Source: Adiantum capillus-veneris (taxonomy: Eukaryota; Streptophyta; Polypodiopsida; Polypodiales; Pteridaceae). From it: a stretch of 64,000 nt of DNA. The notes beneath the pieces were generated by a model. It ran no database searches and had not been told where the DNA came from. It saw only the letters and a program-made list of their open reading frames with translations. The stretch is from positions 107,628,587 to 107,692,586 of the forward strand of contig CM043966.1 of assembly GCA_014529385.2 (NCBI GenBank), given 5' to 3'. Of the stretch, positions 54,304 to 64,000 are shown one piece after another. The translations under genes were made by a program, and so were the position numbers. Position 1 is the stretch's first letter, and every line of letters begins with the position of its first letter.

Positions 54304-57120
54304 AGTCAGATTAACAAAATAAACTAAAATAGGATAACCAAATATAAATACTGCGGAATCCTAAACTAAGCTGATAGCTGTGAAAGGTGAAAGCATGAAA
54401 TGTGTGAACTAAGTAGTACAATGTGAAGACAATATGGGAGGGAAGTAGAGATCCACCTTCATAGAGATCGATCTTCATCTGCACTCTGGACGACGAAAAA
54501 GTATGGCTCGAATCCTTTGTTGTAGCCTCCTTCGAAACTGTGTAGCTCCTCTTCTCCATCGGGGTCGTCTAGATCTCCCTAGCTCCAATGCTCAGTCTAT
54601 GAGAATGCCAGTAGTGCGGGCAGACCTCTCCATTGTTGGCTGCTCCTCTGTCTGTTCTTCTGGGTGTACAATATCTAGTGTGAAGAAATCTGTGATCTGT
54701 CTCTGGGGTTCTCTATCTTCAGCTCACCTCAGTAAAGTTTCTCTATGCCTGTGTAGCTCAAGTAGATATAGCCCAAGACATCTCTAATCCTCATCACTCA
54801 TGACCCTAGCTAGAGGCCCAAAACCTTCTCTGAATAGACAATGGAAACGGCCTCGTATCTCATATACACTGTGCAATGACGTAAGTGATGTACCTTTCTC
54901 TCTGGCTCTAGATGGCATAAGCGGCATATCCTACTATCTGTTGGTGTCCTTCTGAATCTGCCAGTCTCAATCTCGAGCTGATGTGAGGACCTGCGTGTCT
55001 GGCCAATGGCACAACGCAAACCATGAGAAAGATGCGTGTCCATATACCCATACCCCGTGAGCTGGACAAGATGCTCTCTATAGAAAGCCATCTTTGTGCC
55101 CAACTCCTGTAATGGCTCTATCCATGTCCTCCTCGTGTCCAGCTAGATCAGATACTGACGAATGAGTCTATTAATCTCTACCCGCGTCAGAGACCTGAAG
55201 GGTGCCTGTAGAAAGTATTGACAAGGAGGCAACCTGTCCATGGTGAAACCATGTGTCTGAAACCATGATGCCATCTGTGCATACCAGCATGATGTATCCC
55301 CATTAAGAGCAAATTGTCTGGAGGACTCTAGAGCCACCCTGGCACATCTCTCTAGTAGTATCCCACAGACTGTGTACAAAGGAGACTGATCTGGTAAGCG
55401 CCTCAATCTCCATAGGGGGCGCAGCTACTTCCACTCGAATGATATCATGCGGTACGAAAGCCTTGGCTCTAATCAACCGAGAGATCATAGATACCAAGGG
55501 CTTCTCCATACGCCTCCAACCATCCTGGCCTACAGAAGGTCCCCAAACCAGCACCCCATATAACATAGTAGAGGCAACCACAGTATCAAAGAGCCATAAC
55601 TTTGTCCTTGGTTCCTGGAACTGAACCTACGAACACATCCTCTCCATTCATCCCAAAGCCGCACCAGCTCTATTTAGTCTAGTCTTTGCTGCTCTTCTCA
55701 AAGAAAATCTCGGCCCAGTAAAGACTACCCCCAGGTAAGTGTATGCCTCTGTATACTCCACAATCTCCTGACCATATTTGTCAGTAGGTACTGATCTCCT
55801 GACCCATTGTGGTGTGGTGTTAAACACCATAACCTTGGTTTTAACTAGGTTTACACACAATCCACTATCCTCTTCAAAACTGCGTAGTGCATCCAAATGT
55901 TGTTGCATACCTTCTGGTGAGTCAGATATCAACACAATATCATCAGCAAATAGCAACAATGGGATCCACGTCTCTGCCAGCCGGGCACCCCTGTCACCCT
56001 CGCTGTCAATGTAATCAGACACCTCATCAACATACATACCAAATAGAGTAGGAGACAATGGGCAACCTTGTTTCACTCCAATTGTGGAGTGAACTAAATC
56101 AGATACCCCTTCCAGAGTGCATACATCAATCGAGCTCTTGGTACCATGTCAAATGCTTTGCGAAAATCCACAAAGCTACAATAGATCCATCTCCCATGTG
56201 CTCTGCCCTCCTCAATGATGGCCGTGAGTGTCAGAATACGATCAAGAGTGGAGAAACCCCTCCTGAAGCCGGCCTGACACCCTCGCCCTCTGCCCAATTA
56301 CTTAAGTGTTGCTCCAGAATAGATGCATACAACCGTGCCAGTGTGTGTCCAACCATAATAGTGCGGTAGTTCCCAGGCTCTGTAGGTTCACCAGCCTTGA
56401 AGATGGGCACAATATTAGACAACCTCCAAGTCTAAGGTAATCCCTCAAACATGGCACGATCGAACAACACTGCGAGAACCTCCATCAGCATATCCCTAGC
56501 ATGTATAAAGTGCTCCGCTACTAGACCGTCATGATCATATGCCTTCACGGTCCTCATCCTGTCGTCGATGGCCGTTTGTACCATCTCAGGTGTAAAGAAA
56601 ATGCTCGTAGCTGGGAAAGGCTTGGTAGGGTCTCGAAAGGTTTCCTGTCCAGGAACCGTATATAATGATGTCGCATATTGGCCCCACACATCAGGTGAAG
56701 TAATCACTGGGGGAGGGGACTGCTCATGGAAGACTCGCCATGCCTCTCCTGAGTCCCTACTCAAGAACCTCTTATATAAGTCTCGCTCCAGCTCAGCTAG
56801 GTAAGCTCGCTTCTTCCGTCGCACAAGGCGTCGGAAAGCAATCCGAGACTCTCTGTAAGTGATGACTCCTAAAAAAAGATTCCTCTGAAGCTGGGCTCTC
56901 ATCACTCTACACTCCTCATCATACCAACTATTCTGGGGCATGCTCCCAGAATGTTCTCTCTTGCCCGGCTTAGTGTGTGGGTATGCCACTATTGCAGCCC
57001 CATGCAGTGTGTCTCAGTCAGTAGAGTGGTGCACTCCTCCACTGAGAGGCCTGTACCATTTGTGCCAGTTGTGCCTTCCAATAGACGGTCCGAGATCTCC
57101 TCTGTATAAACGAAATCAAT
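54304..57120 (-). pseudogene. 5'-truncated LINE ORF2, minus strand
   Basis: Order on the minus strand: linker QNSWYDEECRVMRAQLQRN (56,940-), RT fingers NIVPIFKAGEPTEPGNYRTI (56,420-), CQAGFRRGFSTLDRI and CSFVDFRKAFDMVP (56,290-), KQGCPLSPTLFGMYVDEVSD (56,076-), catalytic LLLFADDIVLISDSPEGM (FADD variant), thumb YLGVVFTGPRFSLRRA, C-terminal GTKMAFYREHLVQLTGYG and ICRLCHLEPERKVHHLRHC (zinc motif). About six frame disruptions. The endonuclease is absent. The 3' UTR (54,310-54,480) has GTATCAGATACA-type sequence at its end, and the next LINE starts immediately after it. Confidence 0.85.
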
Positions 57121-58399
57121 CTCTGCTGAAACCGACCCGTAGGGCGGTAGGCGTTGGCTTTCACCCGAAATTCTTTACTTTAGATACACACAGAGTACTT
57201 TGCAAAGGAGACCTGTAACGAGAATTAACACTTAATCACACACGCGGGTCGGAAGCTAGAATGCTCCGAGCAGACACCGACAACCTGTAGGCCCCAAAAT
57301 TGGCGCCCGTTTCGGTATTTCTTTATTCTTTATCAAAGGGAATAAAACTTGTGATCTCCCACAAGCTACCCCGCACAATCTAGGCTAAGAAACACCTATT
57401 CTGGCCCGATTTCGCCCGCATAACTATACTAGGACGCTTCACAGTCAGTATCCCCACACAATAGGTGACTTTCCCGACGCATACGGACACTTTGCAAAAC
57501 CTGGCGAGAATCTGCAGCACGCTGAATTCTCTGTTTTCTGCCCCGAAAATGCGCCAGTTCACCTGTACAACGGACCCCTTGCGTCCCCAAACCTCCTGGG
57601 GGTATTAGGGTCCGTTTAGGGCCAAAACCCTAAACCTACAAAAATACACAGCAGGCTGTAATTCCCTGTTTTGGGCTCCGTTTCGCGTGCCGGTCGCATC
57701 AGTAGCAAGACCTCGAGTTCCCGCACCTGTAGGGCTACTTGCCCTTTAAATCGGACGAGATTTCTGGCGTGAAACCTCTCCGAATTCACCTATACCTGCG
57801 GGGGATTAGCCGCTAGCTAATCCAGTACCTGTGCAAGAGGCTCTTGCCTCGGCAATTGCACATGAACCCACATAACTGTACATTGGTCAAATGAAAAGCC
57901 CACTAGTGGGGCATAACATACTGCTCGTAGGGGAGAGAGAGGGCAATGCGTAGCGTGCAGGGCATCACTCCTGGCACCGCACTGTACATAAGAGGGAAAG
58001 GAAGCACTCCATAGCTCTTAAACTGTAAGACAGACAGTGAATGAGGCTCCTCTCAGCTTAAAATTCAGCGACCATTTTTCCTTGCACTGGAAAGTGCACA
58101 GAAATGTGCCACTTGGCGCATTTACAAGCATTTTCCCATTTCGGGTTCGCCGCTTAAAAATATCCTGACCGGTTGCCCAGTTGACTTCACGGCAGAGTTG
58201 TAAAATGTTCCCCTAGTCATACCAGAGGTAATGACGCGAACACATTTCACGGCCCAAAATAGCAGTTCCCTAAATTTTAGGAGATGCTTCCGTTGGGCTC
58301 CCACTTGTCTTATGACCATCTATCCTCATTGGGACTGCATCCAAAAGTGCAATGTGGCCCAAATGTCGGATACTTTTTTGTTGGTAGTCCCACCTTGAC
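57121..58399 (+). mobile_element. Gypsy-type 5' region with primer binding site
   Basis: The plus strand has TGGCGCCCGTTTCGG at 57,301-57,315, which fits a gypsy primer binding site; sequence up to about 57,296 would be the LTR end. LTR borders could not be fixed. The 1.1 kb before gag lacks coding signal and would be the leader. Confidence 0.45.
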
Positions 58400-59407
58400 T
58401 TGAAGTGGGTAGAGAAGGCTCTGCCTAAGACTTCTCAACAAAAGCTCAGAGAAAGCCTCCGTCCTGAAGCCAGTCTGGAAGACTTTGTTGCTACTGCTAC
58501 TAGAATAGAGGGAGCAAGAATGCAGTTCATTGACTCTCCTCGGTTAGATACTGCCCCTGTACTCGTGGACACTCCTGAAGCCAGTCTGGAAGACTTTGTT
58601 GCTACTGCTACTAGAATAGAGGGAGCAAGAATGCAGTTCATTGACTCTCCTCGGTTAGATACTGCCCCTGTACTCGTGGACAGTCCATCAGCCCCCTTGA
58701 CTTCTTTACGAAGGGAATTGGAAGCCCTTAAGTTACAGCGGGCCCTTCAAGAAGAGAGATCCTTCTCTCTCAGACAGGAGAAGCCTCCACATCAAGAGGC
58801 TTATGATCAACTTAAAAGAGAGTTAGAAGAGCTCAGGTCTCAGCAGGAGACTAAGGCTATGGTATGGTGTAGTTCATGCCGCTCTCCAAGACACCCTCCA
58901 CAGGACTGTCCCCTTCGCTCTTATTGCCACTTCTGCGAAAAATCGGGTCATGAAGATAAGGATTGCTACTATATAAAGGGATTGCACAAAATACAGCAAA
59001 GTCTTGGTCCTTCTCTTAGCCAAGGGCCAACACCTGCATCCAACATGGTTTCTCCCGGCGGCCATCCACACTATATGCCACCTTTGCTGACAGCCCCTCC
59101 TATGCAAGGTATGCAGAGCACTTTTCCCTCTCAGAGCTTTTATCATACCCATGCCCCCTCACCACCTCACAGCTTCTATGCCTCCACCTCCAACTCCATG
59201 GAGCAAGGACCACCTCGTCTTTCGACTCGCCCTTTGAATCGGTCCATTTTATGCTACAGATGCGGGGAATATGGGCATTACCAAAGAAAATGCCCCCTGC
59301 CAGAAGGGTCCCCTCCTTGCCGTCATTGCCCTGAAACGAAGGATCACTACTGTAAGGATTGCCCTAAACTTCGTGCATCCACGGCTTCGAACTCAAGTCA
59401 AAGCTAG
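58400..59407 (+). CDS. Gypsy-type gag with four Cys/His clusters
   Basis: The 335-codon frame has an internal 37-residue duplication near its N-terminus (EASLEDFVATATRIEGARMQ occurs twice). A coiled segment follows (LRRELEALKLQRALQEER), then zinc-binding clusters: CSSCRSPRHPPQDC, CHFCEKSGHEDKDC (CCHC), CYRCGEYGHYQRKC (CCHC) and CRHCPETKDHYCKDC. The true N-terminus (capsid) probably lies upstream out of frame, because the frame begins within it. It ends in TAG, and the same frame reopens at once. Confidence 0.75.
   Translation: MKWVEKALPKTSQQKLRESLRPEASLEDFVATATRIEGARMQFIDSPRLDTAPVLVDTPEASLEDFVATATRIEGARMQFIDSPRLDTAPVLVDSPSAPLTSLRRELEALKLQRALQEERSFSLRQEKPPHQEAYDQLKRELEELRSQQETKAMVWCSSCRSPRHPPQDCPLRSYCHFCEKSGHEDKDCYYIKGLHKIQQSLGPSLSQGPTPASNMVSPGGHPHYMPPLLTAPPMQGMQSTFPSQSFYHTHAPSPPHSFYASTSNSMEQGPPRLSTRPLNRSILCYRCGEYGHYQRKCPLPEGSPPCRHCPETKDHYCKDCPKLRASTASNSSQS
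58463..58684 (+). repeat. 111-bp in-frame tandem duplication in gag
   Basis: CCTGAAGCCAGTCTGGAAGA starts at 58,463 and 58,574. The two 111-bp copies are essentially identical, so the event is recent and keeps the frame (37 codons). Confidence 0.95.
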
Positions 59408-60025
59408 AATGAGTTTTCCTTTCCCAAGCTCAACTTGATAGCAGTGAGCACTGTTTCTCAGCTGCCGCCCCCTTCTACCCACGTGGTTACCCCTCAAAAT
59501 AAGCCGCCACAATTGGCAGAGGGGCCATCGGGCGTCCTCACCCAGGCCCAGAGAGCCGCTCTCGGTCTTAGCATTCCATCAAGTTCAACTCCCCCACACA
59601 TTCTCACACCAGTGAATATCCTGCCTGCAGCTGTTAGCAAGCAATCCCCCAGTGCTATGAAAGAATCCAAATCTTTGCTCTCAGATATTGATGAAGCTTT
59701 CTTGGAAGCAGTTTCTCATCTACAGAAGATCAAAGTACCAGATAAACAACAACAGGTAGAAAAAGCAAAGCATACAGCAAAGACAGTCTTGAAGAACACT
59801 TTCCAACAAGTGTCTCTCTATGACATGTTGCGGCTAGATGCGAGTTTCAGAAAAGACACCCTTGCAGTTATTCAGTCACTTTACCCTGGAGCATGTCCTA
59901 GTGGCGGGCACCTCCCAGTGCGACCGTCAAAGTCCTATATGATATCCAATCCTGCTGTTCCACTCACTGATTATAGAAGCCCTCGCCTGACAGTGTCGGT
60001 TTTGGGTCGCAATTCTCAGGAGTGA
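59408..60025 (+). CDS. Gag-protease linker region in the gag frame
   Basis: After the TAG at 59,405-59,407 the gag frame is open to 60,025. The encoded region is Pro/Ser/Thr-rich (QLPPPSTHVVTPQNKPPQ), then helical (AFLEAVSHLQKIKVPDKQQQ, DMLRLDASFRKDTLAVIQSL). Similar helical segments precede the protease in plant gypsy polyproteins. The last residues LGRNSQE overlap the protease frame, which is shifted by -1. Confidence 0.6.
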   Translation, partial: NEFSFPKLNLIAVSTVSQLPPPSTHVVTPQNKPPQLAEGPSGVLTQAQRAALGLSIPSSSTPPHILTPVNILPAAVSKQSPSAMKESKSLLSDIDEAFLEAVSHLQKIKVPDKQQQVEKAKHTAKTVLKNTFQQVSLYDMLRLDASFRKDTLAVIQSLYPGACPSGGHLPVRPSKSYMISNPAVPLTDYRSPRLTVSVLGRNSQE

Positions 60026-61023
60026 TAGTGGATGGTGGATCTGGCATCAACCTGATGCCCGAGTTCACTATGTTAGCTCTAGGTCTACAACCTACTCGCC
60101 CTGCTCCCTTCACAATTACATTGGCCGACCAACGGACAGTCTACCCAGTGGGCATAGTGGACAATGTGCCTCTGCAGGTACAAGACTTTACTTTTAACTT
60201 GGATTTTGTGGTGGTTCGTCTTCCCCAGGTTGAGGGCGGATTTCCCTTGCTTATTGGAAGACCATGGCTGCGACACACTAAAGCACTCCACGATTGGGGA
60301 AATGATGCAATGTGGATACATACTTCTGGCTCCTCGATGCAACCCATTCTCTTAGAAGGTGGTATGGATCCCGTGGTGCAGCAAGTTTCTTTGTCAATGG
60401 AAACCAAACCTGAACAAGAACAGGCTATTACTCGTGAAGGGTCAGATGAAGATCTGTTGGAGGCTACAAAATCTATGCCTTGTTATGGAGTCTCTATTCA
60501 CTCTTCGCCTGAAAGAACACCCTCTTCAAATGATTCCACAGTAACTAAATCTAATGTGCCACCTGAGCCTATGAAGAAGCATAGCATCAGTAAGAAACCT
60601 CCTCTACAGGAGTTCACCCCCCCTAAAACATCAACCCTGTTGGTGTCTGCTTCTCCGACCAGAAGAAAGCTCTCCTCTGTGTCTAGCAAACTCCCTTCTC
60701 AGAGCCCGTCCTGCAAGATGAATTCCAAGATCTTGATAGCTGTATTGCTCCTGATAGCTGGGTGCTCTTTGTTTGCCACTATCTACCCTCTCCCCCTCGC
60801 CTTACCCTCCCCCTCACCCCCTGGCCCTAGTCCCTCACCCTCCCTTCCCCTTCTTCCGCTCGCCCTCGCCCTCGCCCTACCCTCCCCCTCACCCCCTCGC
60901 CCTCGCCCTAGTCCCTCACCCTCCCTTCCCTCTCTTCCCCTCACCCTCGCCCTCGCCCTACCCTCCCCCTCATCCCCTCGCCCTAGTTCCTCACCCTCCC
61001 TCCCCCTCACCCCCTCGCCCTAG
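60022..61023 (+). CDS. Gypsy-type aspartic protease running into low-complexity sequence
   Basis: VDGGSGINLMPEFTMLALGL carries the D-G-G-S-G catalytic-loop pattern seen in many plant gypsy proteases. PFTITLADQRTVYPVGIVDN, VRLPQVEGGFPLLIGRPWLR and ALHDWGND complete the retropepsin fold (to about 60,440). The rest is Ser/Pro-rich, with a hydrophobic stretch ILIAVLLLIAGCSLFATIYP (a possible membrane helix), and then translates the C-rich minisatellite. No RT or integrase follows, so the element is truncated or non-autonomous. Confidence 0.7.
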   Translation: MIVDGGSGINLMPEFTMLALGLQPTRPAPFTITLADQRTVYPVGIVDNVPLQVQDFTFNLDFVVVRLPQVEGGFPLLIGRPWLRHTKALHDWGNDAMWIHTSGSSMQPILLEGGMDPVVQQVSLSMETKPEQEQAITREGSDEDLLEATKSMPCYGVSIHSSPERTPSSNDSTVTKSNVPPEPMKKHSISKKPPLQEFTPPKTSTLLVSASPTRRKLSSVSSKLPSQSPSCKMNSKILIAVLLLIAGCSLFATIYPLPLALPSPSPPGPSPSPSLPLLPLALALALPSPSPPRPRPSPSPSLPSLPLTLALALPSPSSPRPSSSPSLPLTPSP

Positions 61024-61500
61024 TCCCTCCCTCGCCCCCTACCCTCCCCCTCTCCCCCTCGCCCTCGCCCCAAGTCCTTCCCCCTCTCGCCCTCGCCCTA
61101 CCCTCCCCCTTAAGCCCTCGCCCCCCTCACCTTCCTCTCGCCCCTACCCTCCCCTCACCCCTCGCCCCTACCCTCCCCCTTATGCCCTCGCCCCCCTCAC
61201 CTTCCCCTCGCCCCTAACTCCCTCTCGCCCCTACCCTCCCCCTTAAGCCCTCGCCCCCCCTCACCTTCCCCTTGCCCCTACCCACCCCCTAACTCCCTCT
61301 CACCCCTACCCTCCCCCTTAACCCCTCGCCCCTACCCACCCCACCCCCTCTCGCCCATGCCCTCACCCCTCGTCCCTACCCACTCCCTCCCCATCCTCTC
61401 GCCCCTACCCTCCCCCTTCCCCCTCACCCCTACCCACCCTCTCCCTTCCCCTAGCCCCTACCCACCCGCTCCCGTTGCATCATCCCTAGCCAACCCGCTA
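60780..61500. repeat. C-rich, nearly G-free minisatellite
   Basis: About 700 bp are made of CCCTCGCCCTACCCTCCCC-like words with higher-order units such as CCCCTTAAGCCCTCGCCCC. G occurs almost only in the recurring CTCGCC word, and A is rare. The complementary strand is G-rich with many GGG runs. Frames through it (Pro/Ser-rich) are artefacts. It differs from the plant telomere repeat CCCTAAA. Confidence 0.85.
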
Positions 61501-62290
61501 GCCCTCCCCACCCCCTCAACCTCACCATATTTTTTGGGCTTATGGTCATCCCTCCTTTCGAGCTTATATTCATCCCTCCTTGCGGTGTTACTCAGGTTTA
61601 CGGTCATCCCTCCTTTCGAGAAGAGTGTGGCAAAATTATCTGCAAGCATGGACCAGGTCATTTTCCTCTCACTACGTTTGCAAGCAATGCAGTGTGTCTC
61701 AACTCCACTTTTGGGGCCTAGAACCTGCTTCAAGAAAGATGTACAGATGCAACCTAACGGATTTCTCTCACAGTTTTTTTTTCAATATTTCCTCACCGAG
61801 ACGGTGAGCGGTCTTGTGGCGGGCAACCTGTAGTAGCAGGCTACAGTGTCACTTTCATAGGACACAGTTAGTACAATGGTCTAGGCTGTTTCACACTGGA
61901 CGGACCGACCCTCTGGGCTGGGAGTGACACGTGGCAGTGGCAGGGTATCGACGGTGGTCTAATGGACATCGTGGCCAGGTCACCACATGGCTGACATTTA
62001 TGAGCCGTTGGTGGCCTTTAGGGTGTTACATATGAGTAGTAGCGGTTGGTCATCGGGATCATCTTCTTCACCTTTGGTCCAGCATCGTCTCTCGAGAGCA
62101 ACGAGTCTTACACAGAGCACTCCTCCACCATCCTTGCACATCAGAGCCTCGACACCCCCATTTGTACCTGTGAGTCCTGGGCTGGAGCTGAGTGTGCTGC
62201 CACGCCAGAGTCTGTACATAGTTCTTTGAGCTAGTCGCGTCACTTGTTGTGGTCTACTCTACTGCTGATGTTGTGTCTCTGTGAGCTAGG
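61501..62290. other. Unassigned region downstream of the minisatellite
   Basis: No domain-bearing frame. A short duplication of CATCCCTCCTTTCGAG is seen near 61,548 and 61,605. The 80-codon frame at 61,987-62,229 is Ser/Pro-rich without family resemblance. Confidence 0.4.
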
Positions 62291-63451
62291 GTGTGTGTTG
62301 TTTCCTGTTTTCAACCTGTTTAAGTGAGATTGTCACGCACATTGCACTGAGGACCACCCACTCTAGAGAGCACGACACATTATCCGCACTACAAGCACTT
62401 TTGTGAGTCTATTCGTAGACCGTGCATGCCGAGTCACTTAGCATAGATGTATATCCTCCGGTTGCACACAGCATGATCATCGGAATTCCCATCAGAATCC
62501 ATTAGCATCAATTAGGGGAATTTTCCAATGCATTTAGCCTATTTTCCTATTTATTGGGATTTTCACTTATTATTTTTAAGTGACTTTCCAACAAAAGTAG
62601 GTAGGGCAATTTTGCTAAGTTAATATATAAGCAAACCCAAGTTAGCACTTTCTGGCAGAAGAGGCAGCAGGAGCTTCTCGCTCAACAGGCAACTTCTCAG
62701 CAGTACCCCCCATCGCCATACCTCCCACTCCTCTTGGCGTTTTTGTCCAGAATCAGCCATCGTCAGATCAGCCCATTTCCTGGCGTTTGTGATCCCTTCA
62801 GGCAGCCCCCAAAGCCCAGCGTTTTTGGGATTGCAAAGCATCAGCAGAATCAGCGTTTTGACATCAGCAATTTCAGCCAAGCTAGCATTTTTGCTGGCGT
62901 TTTTGCCTTGCTGCAACGTCTTGACTTTCAGGCCCAACTTGCCGCAGATACACAGCATTTTCAGCCTTTAGCAAGTTAGCAGATACATCCCAGATCGGTT
63001 GCAGAGGTTCCCCCAGGTTTAGCCCAAGAAAACGCAGCCAAAACAGTCATTTTCAGCCACCGAAACAGTCCCGAAATTCAGCGATTAGAAATCTCAGATT
63101 TCAGCCATCAAGTCGTCGTCGTCACCATCGTCGTCGTCATCAACATAGTCCCATTGCATCAGTCCATTGCATTCGCATTGTACACCTTTGTGCAATCAAA
63201 GAATAGACCACTCTCGCCGACGAGAGTGGGGCCTTCGGAGGAGGGTTTTACAACCTCTCGGGTGTCGTATATCTTCTCTCTCCTTCTCTCAATCTCATTC
63301 ACTTGCACGCACAATCCACTCACTTTGCTCGTGATCACCACACTATCTATAAGACGGAAAGCTCTCTCTTTCCCTAAGAACTAAAAGGAACCTTGAGTAG
63401 TAAAGATCACTAATCTTGAGAAAATACAACATTCATTCCGCTGCACCTAAC
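62291..63451 (+). mobile_element. LTR-like segment with TATA box
   Basis: The segment contains TTAATATATAAGC at about 62,618-62,630, an AT-rich upstream part, a CT-rich downstream leader (63,270-63,300) and an end GCTGCACCTAACA at 63,439-63,451, all typical of a plant LTR with U3-R-U5 order. A candidate start is TGTTGTTTCC near 62,294 (matching TGTT...AACA). No primer binding site follows, so it may be a solo LTR. Borders are tentative. Confidence 0.35.
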
Positions 63452-63479
63452 AATTAAGTATGGCTAATCTATGTGTAAT

Positions 63480-64000
63480 CGTAATTTCCATGAGGTATAT
63501 CCCATACTCCGTCTGCTCTCTGTCATCTCAGCATCTGTCAAGTCCCAACTCACTCACATCCAGCTCTCTAAGCATCTCATCTGAAGTGTCGTAGAAGACC
63601 GTCTACAAGTTGCCCGTTCGGGCATTGAAGTCCCCTAGGAGAATGATATGCATTGATATCACCATCCCTAGAAAACTCCCATATGTCATCATCTAGTATA
63701 GAGAAAGGCAACTACCCTCCGGATACAGCATACGCTGATGTACTGGGAGGAAAGTAACATATGGCAATATATAGGAATCGACCTATGTCAGCTCTCAGTC
63801 TCACCCACATATATCTAGCATGATCATCTCTTCGTACAATATGCACTAATGGTTGTAGTTCATCTTTGAATAGCACTGCTACTCCTCCTGAACCTCTACT
63901 CCCATGCTCTGATCTCGCAATTGTCCTCGGAGCTGTCTACCATCTGTATCCCACCACGTGGCATCACCTGTACAGGGGCTTGATGAGTCTCTGAGAAGAA
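63480..64000 (-). pseudogene. LINE endonuclease fragment running off the window
   Basis: Minus-strand translations in several frames match the endonuclease part of the neighbouring LINEs (a GD-N-A-type block near 63,620-63,660, IWEFSRDGD near 63,665, and FRRSSSAIQR-like near 63,880). Frameshifts and stops are frequent. It continues beyond 64,000. Confidence 0.6.

Noticed and set aside
60773-61246. Pro/Ser-rich frame of 157 codons resembling an extensin
   Set aside because: It is a translation of the C-rich minisatellite, and open frames exist in several registers; no signal peptide belongs to it.
60780-61500. Interstitial telomere repeat
   Set aside because: The unit is CCCTCGCC/CCCTACC-like, not CCCTAAA or CCCTAA, and has irregular length.
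61987-62229. 80-codon Ser/Pro-rich frame
   Set aside because: Composition only, no domain, with an equally long frame on the opposite strand.

Overview
The window looks like nuclear DNA of a land plant with a large, repeat-rich genome. Support comes from GT-AG introns with conserved splice phases, Ty1/copia elements with the plant-type primer binding site TGGTATCAGAGC (complement of initiator tRNA-Met), Ty3/gypsy elements, several lineages of L1-type LINEs, and a plant-type MRG (MORF-related) chromatin gene. A fern or another non-seed plant is my best guess from the gene families and repeat style, but the sequence alone does not prove it.

Layout. (1) 559-8,405, minus strand: a multi-exon gene. 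Exon 1 has a ParB-like domain, exon 2 a methyltransferase-like motif, and two alternative, phase-compatible 3' ends encode a SET domain or an FCP1/HAD phosphatase plus SAP-like tail. (2) 8,420-15,060: a tandem satellite of ~440-bp monomers built from the word CCACCACTTGTCCAA. The same word fills the introns of the first gene and a second array (~315-bp period) at 17.7-19.5 kb. (3) 15.1-17.3 kb: a non-satellite island between the arrays. (4) 19,595-22,828, plus strand: a ~1,075-residue reading frame, interrupted by two in-frame stops, with an N-terminal DUF8039-like region and a DUF7869-like, DDE/RNase H-type transposase core. Both genes have a splice acceptor just upstream of the ATG and point away from the satellite. 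I read 0.5-22.8 kb as a candidate giant DNA-transposon-like module carrying its own chromatin/DNA-modification gene. This is the most interesting part of the window.

(5) 22.9-30.1 kb: broken Ty3/gypsy elements, including a reverse transcriptase present as an inverted repeat (arms ~380 bp). (6) 30.5-35.8 kb: nested Ty1/copia elements on the minus strand. One is truncated with a 746-bp LTR. The other is an internally deleted derivative with ~190-bp LTRs. (7) 36.8-44.3 kb: a decayed plus-strand LINE and a fairly complete but decayed minus-strand LINE. (8) 44.9-45.6 kb: (AG)n microsatellites interleaved with a SINE-like repeat. (9) 46,263-47,555, minus strand: four consecutive exons encoding the C-terminal half of an MRG-domain protein, the only ordinary host gene I recognise. 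(10) 48.5-57.1 kb: LINE fragments and one nearly intact LINE (49.7-54.3 kb). (11) 57.1-61.5 kb: a plus-strand gypsy gag-protease region ending in a strongly strand-biased C-rich minisatellite. (12) 62.3-64 kb: an LTR-like segment and a LINE endonuclease fragment running off the window.

No rRNA gene, bona fide tRNA gene, CRISPR array or bacterial-style operon was seen. Exon boundaries were read by eye from splice motifs and reading phase. Domain names come from motif recognition, not database searches.
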